From NCBI GenBank assembly GCA_017649745.1, contig JAGCGE010000226.1:17696-81695 (forward strand): a stretch of 64,000 bases of DNA. Direction: 5' to 3'. A program made the position numbers and the translations under genes. The notes below the pieces were generated by a model, which saw nothing but the letters and a program-made list of their open reading frames with translations, ran no database searches and was not told the DNA's origin. Within the stretch, counting starts at the first letter, position 1. Each line of letters starts with the position of its first letter. This DNA comes from Clostridiales bacterium. GTDB lineage: Bacteria; Bacillota_A; Clostridia; Saccharofermentanales; Saccharofermentanaceae. Of this stretch, positions 46,449 to 53,728 are shown piece after piece.

Positions 46449-46976
46449 TTAAATGATACTGAGGATTTCCTCAGCAACGCTTTGAAGGGATTCGACAGGA
46501 CAGCCAAGTCTTTCGGCAAGAGCTTTCTTACGAGACTCTTTTTCCCGCTTGACTTTTCTGTCTTCGAGTTCCTTCTGACCAGCTGCAACAAAACCAGCGA
46601 TTTCATCGTCGGTCAATTTCGAGAGATTTGCGAGATTGTATCTCGCTTTCTCACGATATTCTTGCAGCTTGGGATTTCCTCCTTCGGGTCCCTTCATAAC
46701 GGTCTGAATGGGATTGAGAAGGAACAAATCGCGGATCTTATCTTCAGAGAACGAATTCTCTTTCACGATATCGGTCCACTTGTAGAACCTCTTGTTAGTA
46801 GGTTCAAGGAAGTGTTCATTGTCAACAAGACAAGTGAACAGTCTTTCCGCTTCTTTAGCGTTAAGGACGTTTTTCATCTCTCTTTGAAAGAGGGCGAGAG
46901 ATATCTGGCTCTTCTTTGTGCAAAAAAATTTGCGGAGAAGACCAGCAACCCTGTTAGTGTCGATTGGTTTGGACAT
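46449..46976 (-). CDS. hypothetical protein, 175 aa
   Basis: MSKPIDTNRVAGLLRKFFCT; helical, with a charged coiled-coil region AGQKELEDRKVKREKESRKK near residues 132-151. GC-rich. Unrecognised. Confidence 0.65.
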   Translation of the reverse strand: MSKPIDTNRVAGLLRKFFCTKKSQISLALFQREMKNVLNAKEAERLFTCLVDNEHFLEPTNKRFYKWTDIVKENSFSEDKIRDLFLLNPIQTVMKGPEGGNPKLQEYREKARYNLANLSKLTDDEIAGFVAAGQKELEDRKVKREKESRKKALAERLGCPVESLQSVAEEILSII

Positions 46977-46999
46977 GGTTTTAGAGTTTTTGTTTGAAA

Positions 47000-47179
47000 C
47001 TACCGGAATCCACCGTACATATACCCAGCTTCGTAGTGCTGAATGGTACGAACCTGACCATTCTTCATACGAATCACCTGAGTATATTTCTTAGTTTCAC
47101 CGGCATGATTTTGATTCCTGTCTTTCGCTTTGATAGCCACAAATCCGACAGGATGGATTTTGATTCTCTTCGATCTCAT
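47000..47179 (-). CDS. basic hypothetical protein, 59 aa
   Basis: MRSKRIKIHPVGFVAIKAKD...KKYTQVIRMKNGQVRTIQHYEAGYMYGGFR with TAG at 47000. Strong positive charge and beta pattern suggest RNA or DNA binding. Below usual length cut-offs but well formed. Confidence 0.6.
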   Translation of the reverse strand: MRSKRIKIHPVGFVAIKAKDRNQNHAGETKKYTQVIRMKNGQVRTIQHYEAGYMYGGFR

Positions 47180-47474
47180 ATTTATAATTAATTGATTTCA
47201 AGCAAAGTAAAACAACGGTCTGCTGATCAGGCAATTCTCCTCCCTACGGTTTATAATGGATTCATCACAGATGAGTAGCTAATTCATCCTTTATGGATTA
47301 CTTCCCATGATCGCTGTTTTACTATTATTGAAAATAAAACAATGGTCCATCTCGTCAGATGATTTTTGCAACCGAATGCATTTTCTAACCAATGGCAACA
47401 ATGATAAATCGGCGAAAAACGCCGAAGAACGACGGCATTGATGAACTCCATTGTGATCATTGTTTTATTAAAAG
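47180..47474 (-). other. 295-bp region, coding status unclear
   Basis: A minus-strand frame of about 75 codons crosses 47284-47511 (contains CCHWLENAFGCKNH) but overlaps the inverted-repeat module and lacks support. The rest has no ORF. Confidence 0.3.
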
Positions 47475-47543
47475 AACACTTACTTACTAGCAACGAAATC
47501 TTGCGAGCCACTTGTAGAGTTTGGATACTCTAAAGTAAGTGTT
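47475..47543 (-). ncRNA. small inverted-repeat-bounded module
   Basis: AACACTTACTT/AAGTAAGTGTT (11 bp) enclose 47 nt including AGAGT-ATCCAA-ACTCT and CTCGCAAGATTTC, the latter like the P8 region of the tRNA-Leu introns. Confidence 0.45.
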
Positions 47544-47556
47544 AAGTGTCTTAAAA

Positions 47557-47584
47557 ATCACCTGGGCTTCACAGCAAAGGTGAT
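47557..47584 (-). terminator. GUGA-loop terminator, copy 3
   Basis: ATCACCT-TT-GCT-GTGA-AGC-CC-AGGTGAT followed by TTTTTAAG (minus strand). Confidence 0.8.
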
Positions 47585-47658
47585 CAAAAATCCTTAATAA
47601 ATGAAAAAAATTAATGCTAACCGTTTCTCTGGAAGCACTGTTAGTAAATTTCTTAAAA

Positions 47659-47684
47659 CCATCTGTGTCTCACGACAGAGATGG
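47659..47684 (-). terminator. GUGA-loop terminator, copy 4
   Basis: CCATCT-C-TGTC-GTGA-GACA-C-AGATGG followed by TTTTAAG (minus strand). Together with copies 1-3 it shows covariation in both stems and an invariant GUGA loop. Confidence 0.8.
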
Positions 47685-47730
47685 AGTTATTGCTATAACG
47701 CAATGCAAAGCTTAGATTTCTAAAAAAATT

Positions 47731-47752
47731 GGAAGAATAGGCAATCACTTCC
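47731..47752 (-). terminator. GCCTATT-loop terminator, copy 1
   Basis: GGAAG-TGATTGCCTATT-CTTCC followed by AATTTTTTTAG on the minus strand. Related loops at 48982 and 49499. Confidence 0.8.
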
Positions 47753-48981
47753 TATGAGCCTATAACCTCTTTGCTCTTTGTAAGGTTCTTATCTGTACTT
47801 ACCTTCAAGGAAATGCGTACTGTTTTCGAATCAGTCGCAATATCTCTTATCGCTCACGGTCCTGCGAGCGTCAATCCAATACCAGACACCCGTTAATCTG
47901 GTGTTTTCTTAGGAATTTGACGAATTGGATTGAAAACATTCAAAACTTCACCTGGAGATAGCAACTGGGGTCACCATCATTTACCATTTTAACTCACAGC
48001 CAGATTCCCCAATCCACTTATGAGTTGTGAATAAAAAATGTTTTCGCTCGTTACTTGCTTTAAGTCATAACGAGTTTTAAATCCTGCCTAGCTTTGTTGT
48101 CAACAGGAATGGTGGACTCAATGCGGTTCTCCACTTTGTCAGACTTTCTTAAATCTGCGAATGCGCTTGAAAAAATATGAGGTTGTTAACTGGTTACCCC
48201 AAGCCTAGCCATTATTCTGGAGCTGACAATGCTTTAAGTCAGAATAATGTTACTGCAGTTGTACAATTCTTGTTAGCCAGATTCATGCTTACTGGTGCCT
48301 TTGGTTACCAAGCCCAGGATACACGAGTGTTGTATGAGATTGCGCACTCTCATTGGTCACTCCGAGGTCGCCAGCTGGATACACTTTAATCCAGCAAGCT
48401 CTCTTTAGTTTATTAGTTTTATCTTACTAGTGTTCTGTTTACCTTTTAATTCTTACGAATCGGTCAGTTATCTTTGAACTATCATAGACCTGGCAATTGT
48501 CTCTAGTAAAATCATTCCTTGAATAGTTGTATTTCCTACACATAGCCTTCCTTTCAGCAGTTTTGGAATTAGGGAAACTCTGCCTATTCGCCGAATGTCG
48601 TCAAGGTAATTGAGACTATTTCAACTACAGTGACTCTTACTTATGTTTGTCTGGTAAAGTAATGGAACCCATAGATAGTAGTCTATCAACCAATCCCACA
48701 GGCATTTGTAACACACAATAAAAATAGTCTTTACTTGACCAGATGTTACATAGCCTAAACCGACCTTTCGGTCGATTGGTGGGATAATTTAAGGTGAGTG
48801 GATCCAATGCAACCGGTCAAAGTTACATCAGATATTTTTGCGAGAAAAAAAACATGGTATATAAAGTTCTATTGAACTCATTTTTTAACGTGGAGTCTAC
48901 TATCAGTATATCCAGGACTGATAGATACCTAACCACTGTTATAGTCTACCTGGCTAGAAAATGAAAAATGTGAAAATATTG
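47753..48981 (-). ncRNA. 1.2-kb non-coding region with group I intron-like sequence
   Basis: No supported gene; a 70-codon plus-strand frame at 48177 looks accidental. At 48566-48575 the minus strand has TCCCTAATTC, shared with the P3 region of the tRNA-Leu introns, and CTAGAGAC at plus 48499-48506 resembles their P7 GTAGAGAC. A GCTGGAT/ATCCAGC hairpin follows near 48372-48395. Probably one intron or relic plus other RNAs; CTATCAG/CTGATAG at 48900-48923 forms another arm. Confidence 0.4.
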
Positions 48982-49002
48982 TCAGGAATAGGCTTCACCT
49001 GA
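48982..49002 (-). terminator. GCCTATT-loop terminator, copy 2
   Basis: TCAGG-TGAAGCCTATT-CCTGA (minus strand), followed by CAATATTTTC. It is preceded by AGAGACTTGTGGCTGTCTTATA, also found before copy 3 with few changes. Confidence 0.75.
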
Positions 49003-49080
49003 TTATAAGACAGCCACAAGTCTCTTTTTTCTGAATAGTTAATAGGTCGAGTTCGAAGCTTTTTGAAGGATGATAATAAG

Positions 49081-49132
49081 TTGTAGAGAGTGGAGTGGAG
49101 TGATAGTGTCCGCTCATTCTCACCCTCTACAA
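49081..49132 (-). ncRNA. small inverted-repeat module
   Basis: TTGTAGAG/CTCTACAA close 52 nt with further GGTGAG/CTCCACT pairing. Lies just after the 79-aa gene; a frame through it (48954-49142) is judged non-coding. Confidence 0.4.
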
Positions 49133-49144
49133 CAAATTTCAACC

Positions 49145-49384
49145 CTAAAGAGAGACCGGAAGATACGCTTCAAGCCATTTGGTAGGCTGAATCATTCTTC
49201 CAGTACGAGGACTCACTCTCTCAGGCCTGTCCACAACTCTCACTTGGAGAGTAGGATCTGCCAGGATAGCGTTCAAGATTCTGTTGTGTACAAAAATCTT
49301 CTCTCCCTTGTCTCCTTTCACAACAACGCTGTGTCGGGAGGCACCAATTATACGTTTGGTAACGTTGAATTCCTTTGCTGTCAT
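49145..49384 (-). CDS. hypothetical protein, 79 aa
   Basis: MTAKEFNVTKRIIGASRHSV; basic, beta-rich, with VVKGDKGEKIFVHNRILNAI. GC-rich. Possibly nucleic-acid-binding. Unrecognised. Confidence 0.65.
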   Translation of the reverse strand: MTAKEFNVTKRIIGASRHSVVVKGDKGEKIFVHNRILNAILADPTLQVRVVDRPERVSPRTGRMIQPTKWLEAYLPVSL

Positions 49385-49498
49385 GCGGCTTGGTTTAGTT
49401 GGTTAAAAGAGCCAGTTCCATATATCTATCGTATGGACACGGTAAAGCACCTATCTGGCTATTTCGGTGGGCTTTTACTTGTTGTAAGTTAAGCCGAT

Positions 49499-49521
49499 GT
49501 GGAGAATAGGCTTCACTCCAC
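49499..49521 (-). terminator. GCCTATT-loop terminator, copy 3
   Basis: GTGGAG-TGAAGCCTATT-CTCCAC, 24 bases after the TAA of the 63-aa gene, preceded by AGAGACTAACGGCAGTCTTATA. Conserved loop and leader with changed stem. Confidence 0.75.
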
Positions 49522-49543
49522 TATAAGACTGCCGTTAGTCTCT

Positions 49544-49735
49544 TTATGCGTTGGGTTTTAAAGGCAGATACTTCGCTATGACAAAGCCTCTACCATCCCA
49601 CTGAATCGTGAAAAACCCTTCTATTCCGTCTTTGTAGTCGCCAGTACTCACGAGCGAAATGAATGTTGTACCATAATAAAGTCTTTTACCGCGTAGTTGC
49701 GCATACACGGTAAAAGACTTAATTGGTAGTTCCAT
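49544..49735 (-). CDS. hypothetical protein, 63 aa
   Basis: MELPIKSFTVYAQLRGKRLY: beta-rich small protein with FFTIQWDGRGFVIAKYLPL. Two bases from the 184-aa gene upstream. Unrecognised. Confidence 0.65.
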   Translation of the reverse strand: MELPIKSFTVYAQLRGKRLYYGTTFISLVSTGDYKDGIEGFFTIQWDGRGFVIAKYLPLKPNA

Positions 49736-49737
49736 CC

Positions 49738-50292
49738 TTACAGCTCAGGATTCGGCAGGACGGGGAATTCACGGGGTTCCGTAGCACGAATCTGCTTGAC
49801 CGTGCCGTCGGCGTTGTACACCGGATTACCCTTTTCGTCAACTTCCGGAACATACTTCGCGACGTTGCCGTCGAAGCTGGAGACCATCGTGGAGAAAGTC
49901 TCGTTAGGGACGTTGATTCCACCCTGCTTGATCAGCTGGGCGACCACGCGCTTGCAGTCACCGAGCTTGGCCCACTCAGGATACACCTGGCCGTTCTGGT
50001 TGTTGATCCGACTCTGGCGGAAGAAGAACATCGGATTCAGGAACGTTTTCACGTCATTGATGATGACAGGAACGAGCATCGTAGGACGACGACGACCTTC
50101 CTGGGGAGCGAGCTTGCCGATCTTCAGGCTGTCCGGAGTGACACCTTCTTCGAAGCGAAGCTTGTCACCAGGATGCAGGCCATAACCGGTAGCAGGAGCA
50201 CCCATGTTGCTCAGCGCATCGATACCTTCGGTTTCGAGTTTGCGCTCATCGGCACCGAACACCGGTGCCCAATCTTGAATTTTACTAAGCAT
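49738..50292 (-). CDS. hypothetical protein, 184 aa, GC-rich
   Basis: MLSKIQDWAPVFGADERKLE; the middle RRRPTMLVPVIINDVKTFLNPMFFFRQS resembles single-stranded-DNA-binding or OB-like regions only loosely. Ends with proline-rich REFPVLPNPEL. The GC content is clearly above the flanking RNA region, as in the next several genes. Unrecognised; likely abundant given its own terminator-delimited unit. Confidence 0.65.
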   Translation of the reverse strand: MLSKIQDWAPVFGADERKLETEGIDALSNMGAPATGYGLHPGDKLRFEEGVTPDSLKIGKLAPQEGRRRPTMLVPVIINDVKTFLNPMFFFRQSRINNQNGQVYPEWAKLGDCKRVVAQLIKQGGINVPNETFSTMVSSFDGNVAKYVPEVDEKGNPVYNADGTVKQIRATEPREFPVLPNPEL

Positions 50293-50358
50293 TTATAATG
50301 TTGTTTTAAGGTTTGTTGCTTAAGAATTTGGCCTTGTTTTAGGTATATCGAAAAAAAT

Positions 50359-50384
50359 ATAGCCCTCCCTTTCGGGAAGGCTAT
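50359..50384 (-). terminator. rho-independent terminator
   Basis: ATAGCCTTCCC-GAAA-GGGAGGGCTAT followed by ATTTTTTTCG on the minus strand; textbook form, 6 bases after the TAA at 50390. Confidence 0.92.
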
Positions 50385-50389
50385 ATTCA

Positions 50390-50956
50390 TTAGATGATCA
50401 CCTTGAAATAGGTGTAAGGCTCGCGGTTCTCCTTGGTCAGAGAGTCAGGAACACGCTTGCGCGTGCCATCCGGCTGCTCTTCCCACGTAGGACCGTGCAG
50501 AACGATCTCCTTGGTACGGAAGATTCCGAGCTTGGAGATGAGACGAGCACGCTGCCGGTCATCCTGTCTGGTGACAAGACGACGATTGACGCAAGTGCCG
50601 CCATCGTCAGGATCCGCATAGAGCTGTTCCTGCTCTTCCTTGACATCAGGAGATGCCGAGAACGGAGTGAGCGGGTACACGTCCCATCCAGTAATGGACG
50701 ACCACATGTACAGATTCGCTCTGTACCGAACCTCCTTGTTGACAGTGTACTGGGTGTACACAATCTTGGCAGGAGAAGGGCAGAAGAACTCTTCGTTGTC
50801 AGACGGAATCCAGCTTCTACCGTAGGTAGCGAGCACAATTCCATCTCCACGAGGATCTGTGTCCAAGTCGTAAAACTTAACTCCGGTGGATTCGAGCTTT
50901 TTGCGCTCGGATTCTGCCTGAGCCTGTAAGTTGCTTTTCTGTTCTTCAGATAGCAT
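50390..50956 (-). CDS. hypothetical protein, 188 aa, GC-rich
   Basis: MLSEEQKSNLQAQAESERKK helical start, then beta-rich body (GDGIVLATYGRSWIPSDNEE, VRYRANLYMWSSITGWDVYP) and a C-terminal TKENREPYTYFKVII. The start MLSEEQK resembles the adjacent gene start MLSKIQ. Unrecognised; monocistronic with a strong terminator. Confidence 0.65.
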   Translation of the reverse strand: MLSEEQKSNLQAQAESERKKLESTGVKFYDLDTDPRGDGIVLATYGRSWIPSDNEEFFCPSPAKIVYTQYTVNKEVRYRANLYMWSSITGWDVYPLTPFSASPDVKEEQEQLYADPDDGGTCVNRRLVTRQDDRQRARLISKLGIFRTKEIVLHGPTWEEQPDGTRKRVPDSLTKENREPYTYFKVII

Positions 50957-50985
50957 AGGCTTACGTTTGACTAAAATCCAATCAA

Positions 50986-51130
50986 CTATGCGTTAAATGT
51001 GCATCTATTCGTACTAGTTGGTTAGTCTGCGCAACTTGACTAACGGACTCACTCCCGAGTCTTATCGTTCCAAATAGAGATTGATCTAACACAATCATCA
51101 ATTGGGGTTAAACATACTATTTACGCATAG
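50986..51130 (-). ncRNA. inverted-repeat-bounded RNA module
   Basis: CTATGCGTaAAT/ATTTAACGCATAG (12 bp, one bulge) enclose about 120 nt with GTTAGTC/GACTAAC and other hairpins. No ORF. Upstream of the 188-aa gene's neighbour, in the same position type as the modules in the tRNA clusters. Confidence 0.5.
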
Positions 51131-51176
51131 CTGCAGCGGTTCATATATCGTCTAACCGCGAAAACGTACTAATCCA

Positions 51177-51374
51177 TTACATGTCTTTGGCTCTCCAAAT
51201 CTTCTCTTTGATACTCAGAAGCTCGCCAGACGTAATATACACCTTAGAAGCTAACTCTTGCAGTTCGTCTTTCAGTCTAAAAAGACTATTGCCGAGTTCA
51301 TTGAATTTGGTGCGAATCTGTTCTACTTCTTCGTACGCCTTCTCTAACTGGAGGTCCTTTTCTTTACGGGTCAT
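51177..51374 (-). CDS. coiled-coil protein, 65 aa
   Basis: MTRKEKDLQLEKAYEEVEQI: continuous heptad pattern through LGNSLFRLKDELQELASKVY. Probably oligomeric. Unrecognised. Confidence 0.65.
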   Translation of the reverse strand: MTRKEKDLQLEKAYEEVEQIRTKFNELGNSLFRLKDELQELASKVYITSGELLSIKEKIWRAKDM

Positions 51375-51420
51375 TGTTTGACGTTTTAACAGTTGTTTTA
51401 GATGTGATTACTTGATAGAG

Positions 51421-51813
51421 CTACGGCATCATTGCCTCCATTGCATTTCTGTACTCCTTGATTTCGTTCTGGAATTTTTCCAAAATGGATTCAATAGAGC
51501 ACAGATGAGCAAGAGAGTCAGCGCTGCTAGGATCGATGAGTAAGCGTGTTTCGTTGACGAGAGCGCCAGCAAGAGCTTCGATGTCGTTGTTACATCTGTA
51601 GCGTTCGACAATGGTGATGATGTGCTCACGCACGTCAGCATCAATGTGGACGTTGAACAGTCCTCCTCTGCAGAGAGCTGCTTGGATGTCCCACTTGACA
51701 CCTTCAGAAGTCACACCAGGACACATGCCAATGAGATAGCACGCTGTCTGCTGGGCGGTAGTGGACAGAAGGTCCATCAGAACCTTCTTGTCAAGAGTGA
51801 TTGTTTCGGCCAT
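51421..51813 (-). CDS. hypothetical protein, 130 aa
   Basis: MAETITLDKKVLMDLLSTTA, helical, with CYLIGMCPGVTSEGVKWDIQ and EFQNEIKEYRNAM. GC-rich. Unrecognised. Confidence 0.65.
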   Translation of the reverse strand: MAETITLDKKVLMDLLSTTAQQTACYLIGMCPGVTSEGVKWDIQAALCRGGLFNVHIDADVREHIITIVERYRCNNDIEALAGALVNETRLLIDPSSADSLAHLCSIESILEKFQNEIKEYRNAMEAMMP

Positions 51814-51815
51814 TA

Positions 51816-52409
51816 TTATAGTATTTTATACATTGGCATTTGAAATCTTGTACGAGCCCTTACGGGAACTTCTTCACCGTCTATAATTTCATGGACATAA
51901 CACGGAGTTCCATCGTAATTGAATTGATACCTTTCGACATCACAATAAGCACTCACAACGAATGTATTATTGAACATGAAGTCGAAATTGACAGATTCTC
52001 CATGTCTGGGAAACAGTTTCTCCAGAGCTTCACAGGTTGGAATCTCAGCATTGTTTAGATTACTTCCGAGATACCATTTAAAATCGAACCATGATACCAG
52101 ACATTTGTACGAATTTACCATTGCGAAACAATATATTTGTTTGGTGTATTCGTAACTAACAGGACCTTCGTTCAGAAACCGAACCGTATCTCCGATTTGA
52201 AGATTGGCAACAGGAATGTTGTCGATCATGTTCTTTAACTTGAATGGAAGATTAAGTTTCTTCTCAAGTTTTTCGAGCATACACTTGCGTGAAGCAATTG
52301 CTTCTTTTGCAATCACTCTTTTGTAATGAATTGATCTGACTCCACCTTCAACAAGGGAAGGTATGGATTTAAAGTTTGGCATGATGTTGTTATTAATAGA
52401 TTTAGTCAT
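51816..52409 (-). CDS. hypothetical protein, 197 aa
   Basis: Start MTKSINNNIMPNFKSIPSLV at 52409, overlapping the upstream TAA; an ATG at 52439 lies inside that gene. Contains KCMLEKLEKKLNLPFKLKN and a region VANLQIGDTVRFLNEGPVSY that looks like a small beta-barrel. Unrecognised. Confidence 0.65.
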   Translation of the reverse strand: MTKSINNNIMPNFKSIPSLVEGGVRSIHYKRVIAKEAIASRKCMLEKLEKKLNLPFKLKNMIDNIPVANLQIGDTVRFLNEGPVSYEYTKQIYCFAMVNSYKCLVSWFDFKWYLGSNLNNAEIPTCEALEKLFPRHGESVNFDFMFNNTFVVSAYCDVERYQFNYDGTPCYVHEIIDGEEVPVRARTRFQMPMYKIL

Positions 52410-52749
52410 AACTCTTTCTAGCACGAACTTTATCATCATCGGATTTCATCCAGTCTTCGTTGAAGACGTTGGATTCACCGATGTTGATGAAGGTGAGCTG
52501 ACGAAGGATGTTCTTCGCTTTGGTGATGAAATCCTGAGGATCCCAAGAAGCAGTCGGATTCTCCGGTTCAGGATAAGGTTCTCCTGTTTCGGGATTGAAG
52601 GGCTGAGCTGCCCATTTGTTGTACACTTCGAGCTTCTTTTCGTACTCATCAACCTTGTTGAGGAGCACTGCGATGGCAACTGCGTCGTCGATGTCGACGG
52701 TGATACGAAGGCCAGTGATGGCGCTTTCGATCCTTTTGTTCTTTTGCAT
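52402..52749 (-). CDS. hypothetical protein, 115 aa
   Basis: MQKNKRIESAITGLRITVDI; VAIAVLLNKVDEYEKKLEVY helix and a proline-rich middle FNPETGEPYPEPENPTA. GC-rich. Unrecognised. Confidence 0.65.
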   Translation of the reverse strand: MQKNKRIESAITGLRITVDIDDAVAIAVLLNKVDEYEKKLEVYNKWAAQPFNPETGEPYPEPENPTASWDPQDFITKAKNILRQLTFINIGESNVFNEDWMKSDDDKVRARKSYD

Positions 52750-52811
52750 AAGGCTTTTGTTGTTTAAATGGGTTAATGTTTGAATGTTTTGGTCTTATGA
52801 CCGGACGTAAA

Positions 52812-52840
52812 CCCAAGTACTCAGCTTTCACCTACTTGGG
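52812..52840 (-). terminator. hairpin with GTGAAAGC loop
   Basis: CCCAAGTA-GGTGAAAGCTGAG-TACTTGGG followed by TTTACG on the minus strand. The loop contains GTGAAAGC, similar to the GUGA-loop family. Confidence 0.6.
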
Positions 52841-52870
52841 CATCGTTTCGTCGCAATTCTCAGCGACTCA

Positions 52871-53029
52871 TCAGCGGTCTTTTACAAACTCACAATAAGC
52901 TATAAGCGTAATACCAGTCTTTGTGAGGAGAGGACGTTTCTTAATAACTATTTTGTGTTCGACTCCGTTTATAAGAACGTGTTTCATATCAACGAAGTCT
53001 ATCCTATCTCCAACTTTCAAATCTGCCAT
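52871..53029 (-). CDS. hypothetical protein, 52 aa, ending TGATGA
   Basis: MADLKVGDRIDFVDMKHVLI from ATG 53029; a small beta-barrel-like protein (KVGDRIDF..., HKIVIKKRPLL). The frame ends with tandem TGA TGA, strong evidence that UGA is a stop here. Confidence 0.65.
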   Translation of the reverse strand: MADLKVGDRIDFVDMKHVLINGVEHKIVIKKRPLLTKTGITLIAYCEFVKDR

Positions 53030-53046
53030 AATGAATTGGTTATGGA

Positions 53047-53694
53047 TTAGATGTTCAGCAGTTCTTTGAGTTCGTCCTTGTTCATCTCCATCAGTTCAAG
53101 GACGTCCTGGAGCTTCTGCTGCTTCTGGCGAATGATCTCGCGTCTTGTCACTTCTGTTGTATATCTGTCCAGATCAGCGTTCGCCTTATCTAGTCTGTCC
53201 TTGGCATCTTTGCCGAAACTGGCGAGTGCATCTTCTGACAGACCAATGAGGTCGGTATCGACTTCGATGGAATGAGCTTCCACAAGTTTGTTATCAGCAA
53301 CTTCTTGCTTCTTAGCAGTACGAGTGCCACGAGCTTTATTCGCCTTGGGTTGATACAAAGCCATAGCTCGCATGATGAACGGAACCAGGTCCTTTCCAAC
53401 AATGTGCTTGCCACTGTTGTCATAGAAGCCACTGTGAAGCCTTTCGATGGCAACACCTTTTCCCGTCTTCTTGATGGAGAACAGAGTGGTAGGCAGAGCA
53501 TCAGTCTTGTGAGAGATTGCCCATACGAACTGAGTGATGGTTGTGCTAGATACAGGAACATCATCGAACAGGCTGGTGAGCCGTCCATCATAGACCTGCT
53601 TCTTGCCATCAACTTCTGCTGTGGCCTTGGAGACCTTCGTGTAAAGCATCTGGTACGTGCTTTCACGATCTTCGAGTTTACTTGATCTTTTCAT
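53047..53694 (-). CDS. hypothetical protein, 215 aa
   Basis: MKRSSKLEDRESTYQMLYTK; the N-terminal 110 residues are globular (FSIKKTGKGVAIERLHSGFY), followed by a charged coiled coil at about 150-215 (EVTRREIIRQKQQKLQDVLE). GC-rich. Unrecognised. Confidence 0.65.
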   Translation of the reverse strand: MKRSSKLEDRESTYQMLYTKVSKATAEVDGKKQVYDGRLTSLFDDVPVSSTTITQFVWAISHKTDALPTTLFSIKKTGKGVAIERLHSGFYDNSGKHIVGKDLVPFIMRAMALYQPKANKARGTRTAKKQEVADNKLVEAHSIEVDTDLIGLSEDALASFGKDAKDRLDKANADLDRYTTEVTRREIIRQKQQKLQDVLELMEMNKDELKELLNI

Positions 53695-53728
53695 GATCTT
53701 TTTTTTGGGTTTATGTTATACAATTGGA

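Noticed and set aside
47284..47511. Minus-strand ORF of 75 codons
   Set aside because: Begins within an inverted-repeat module and lacks start signals; kept only as a note of uncertain coding.
48177..48389. Plus-strand ORF of 70 codons
   Set aside because: Lies in the structured non-coding region with no coding support.
48954..49142. Minus-strand ORF of 62 codons with TTG start
   Set aside because: Covers an inverted-repeat module and a conserved terminator hairpin; codon content is explained by those structures.
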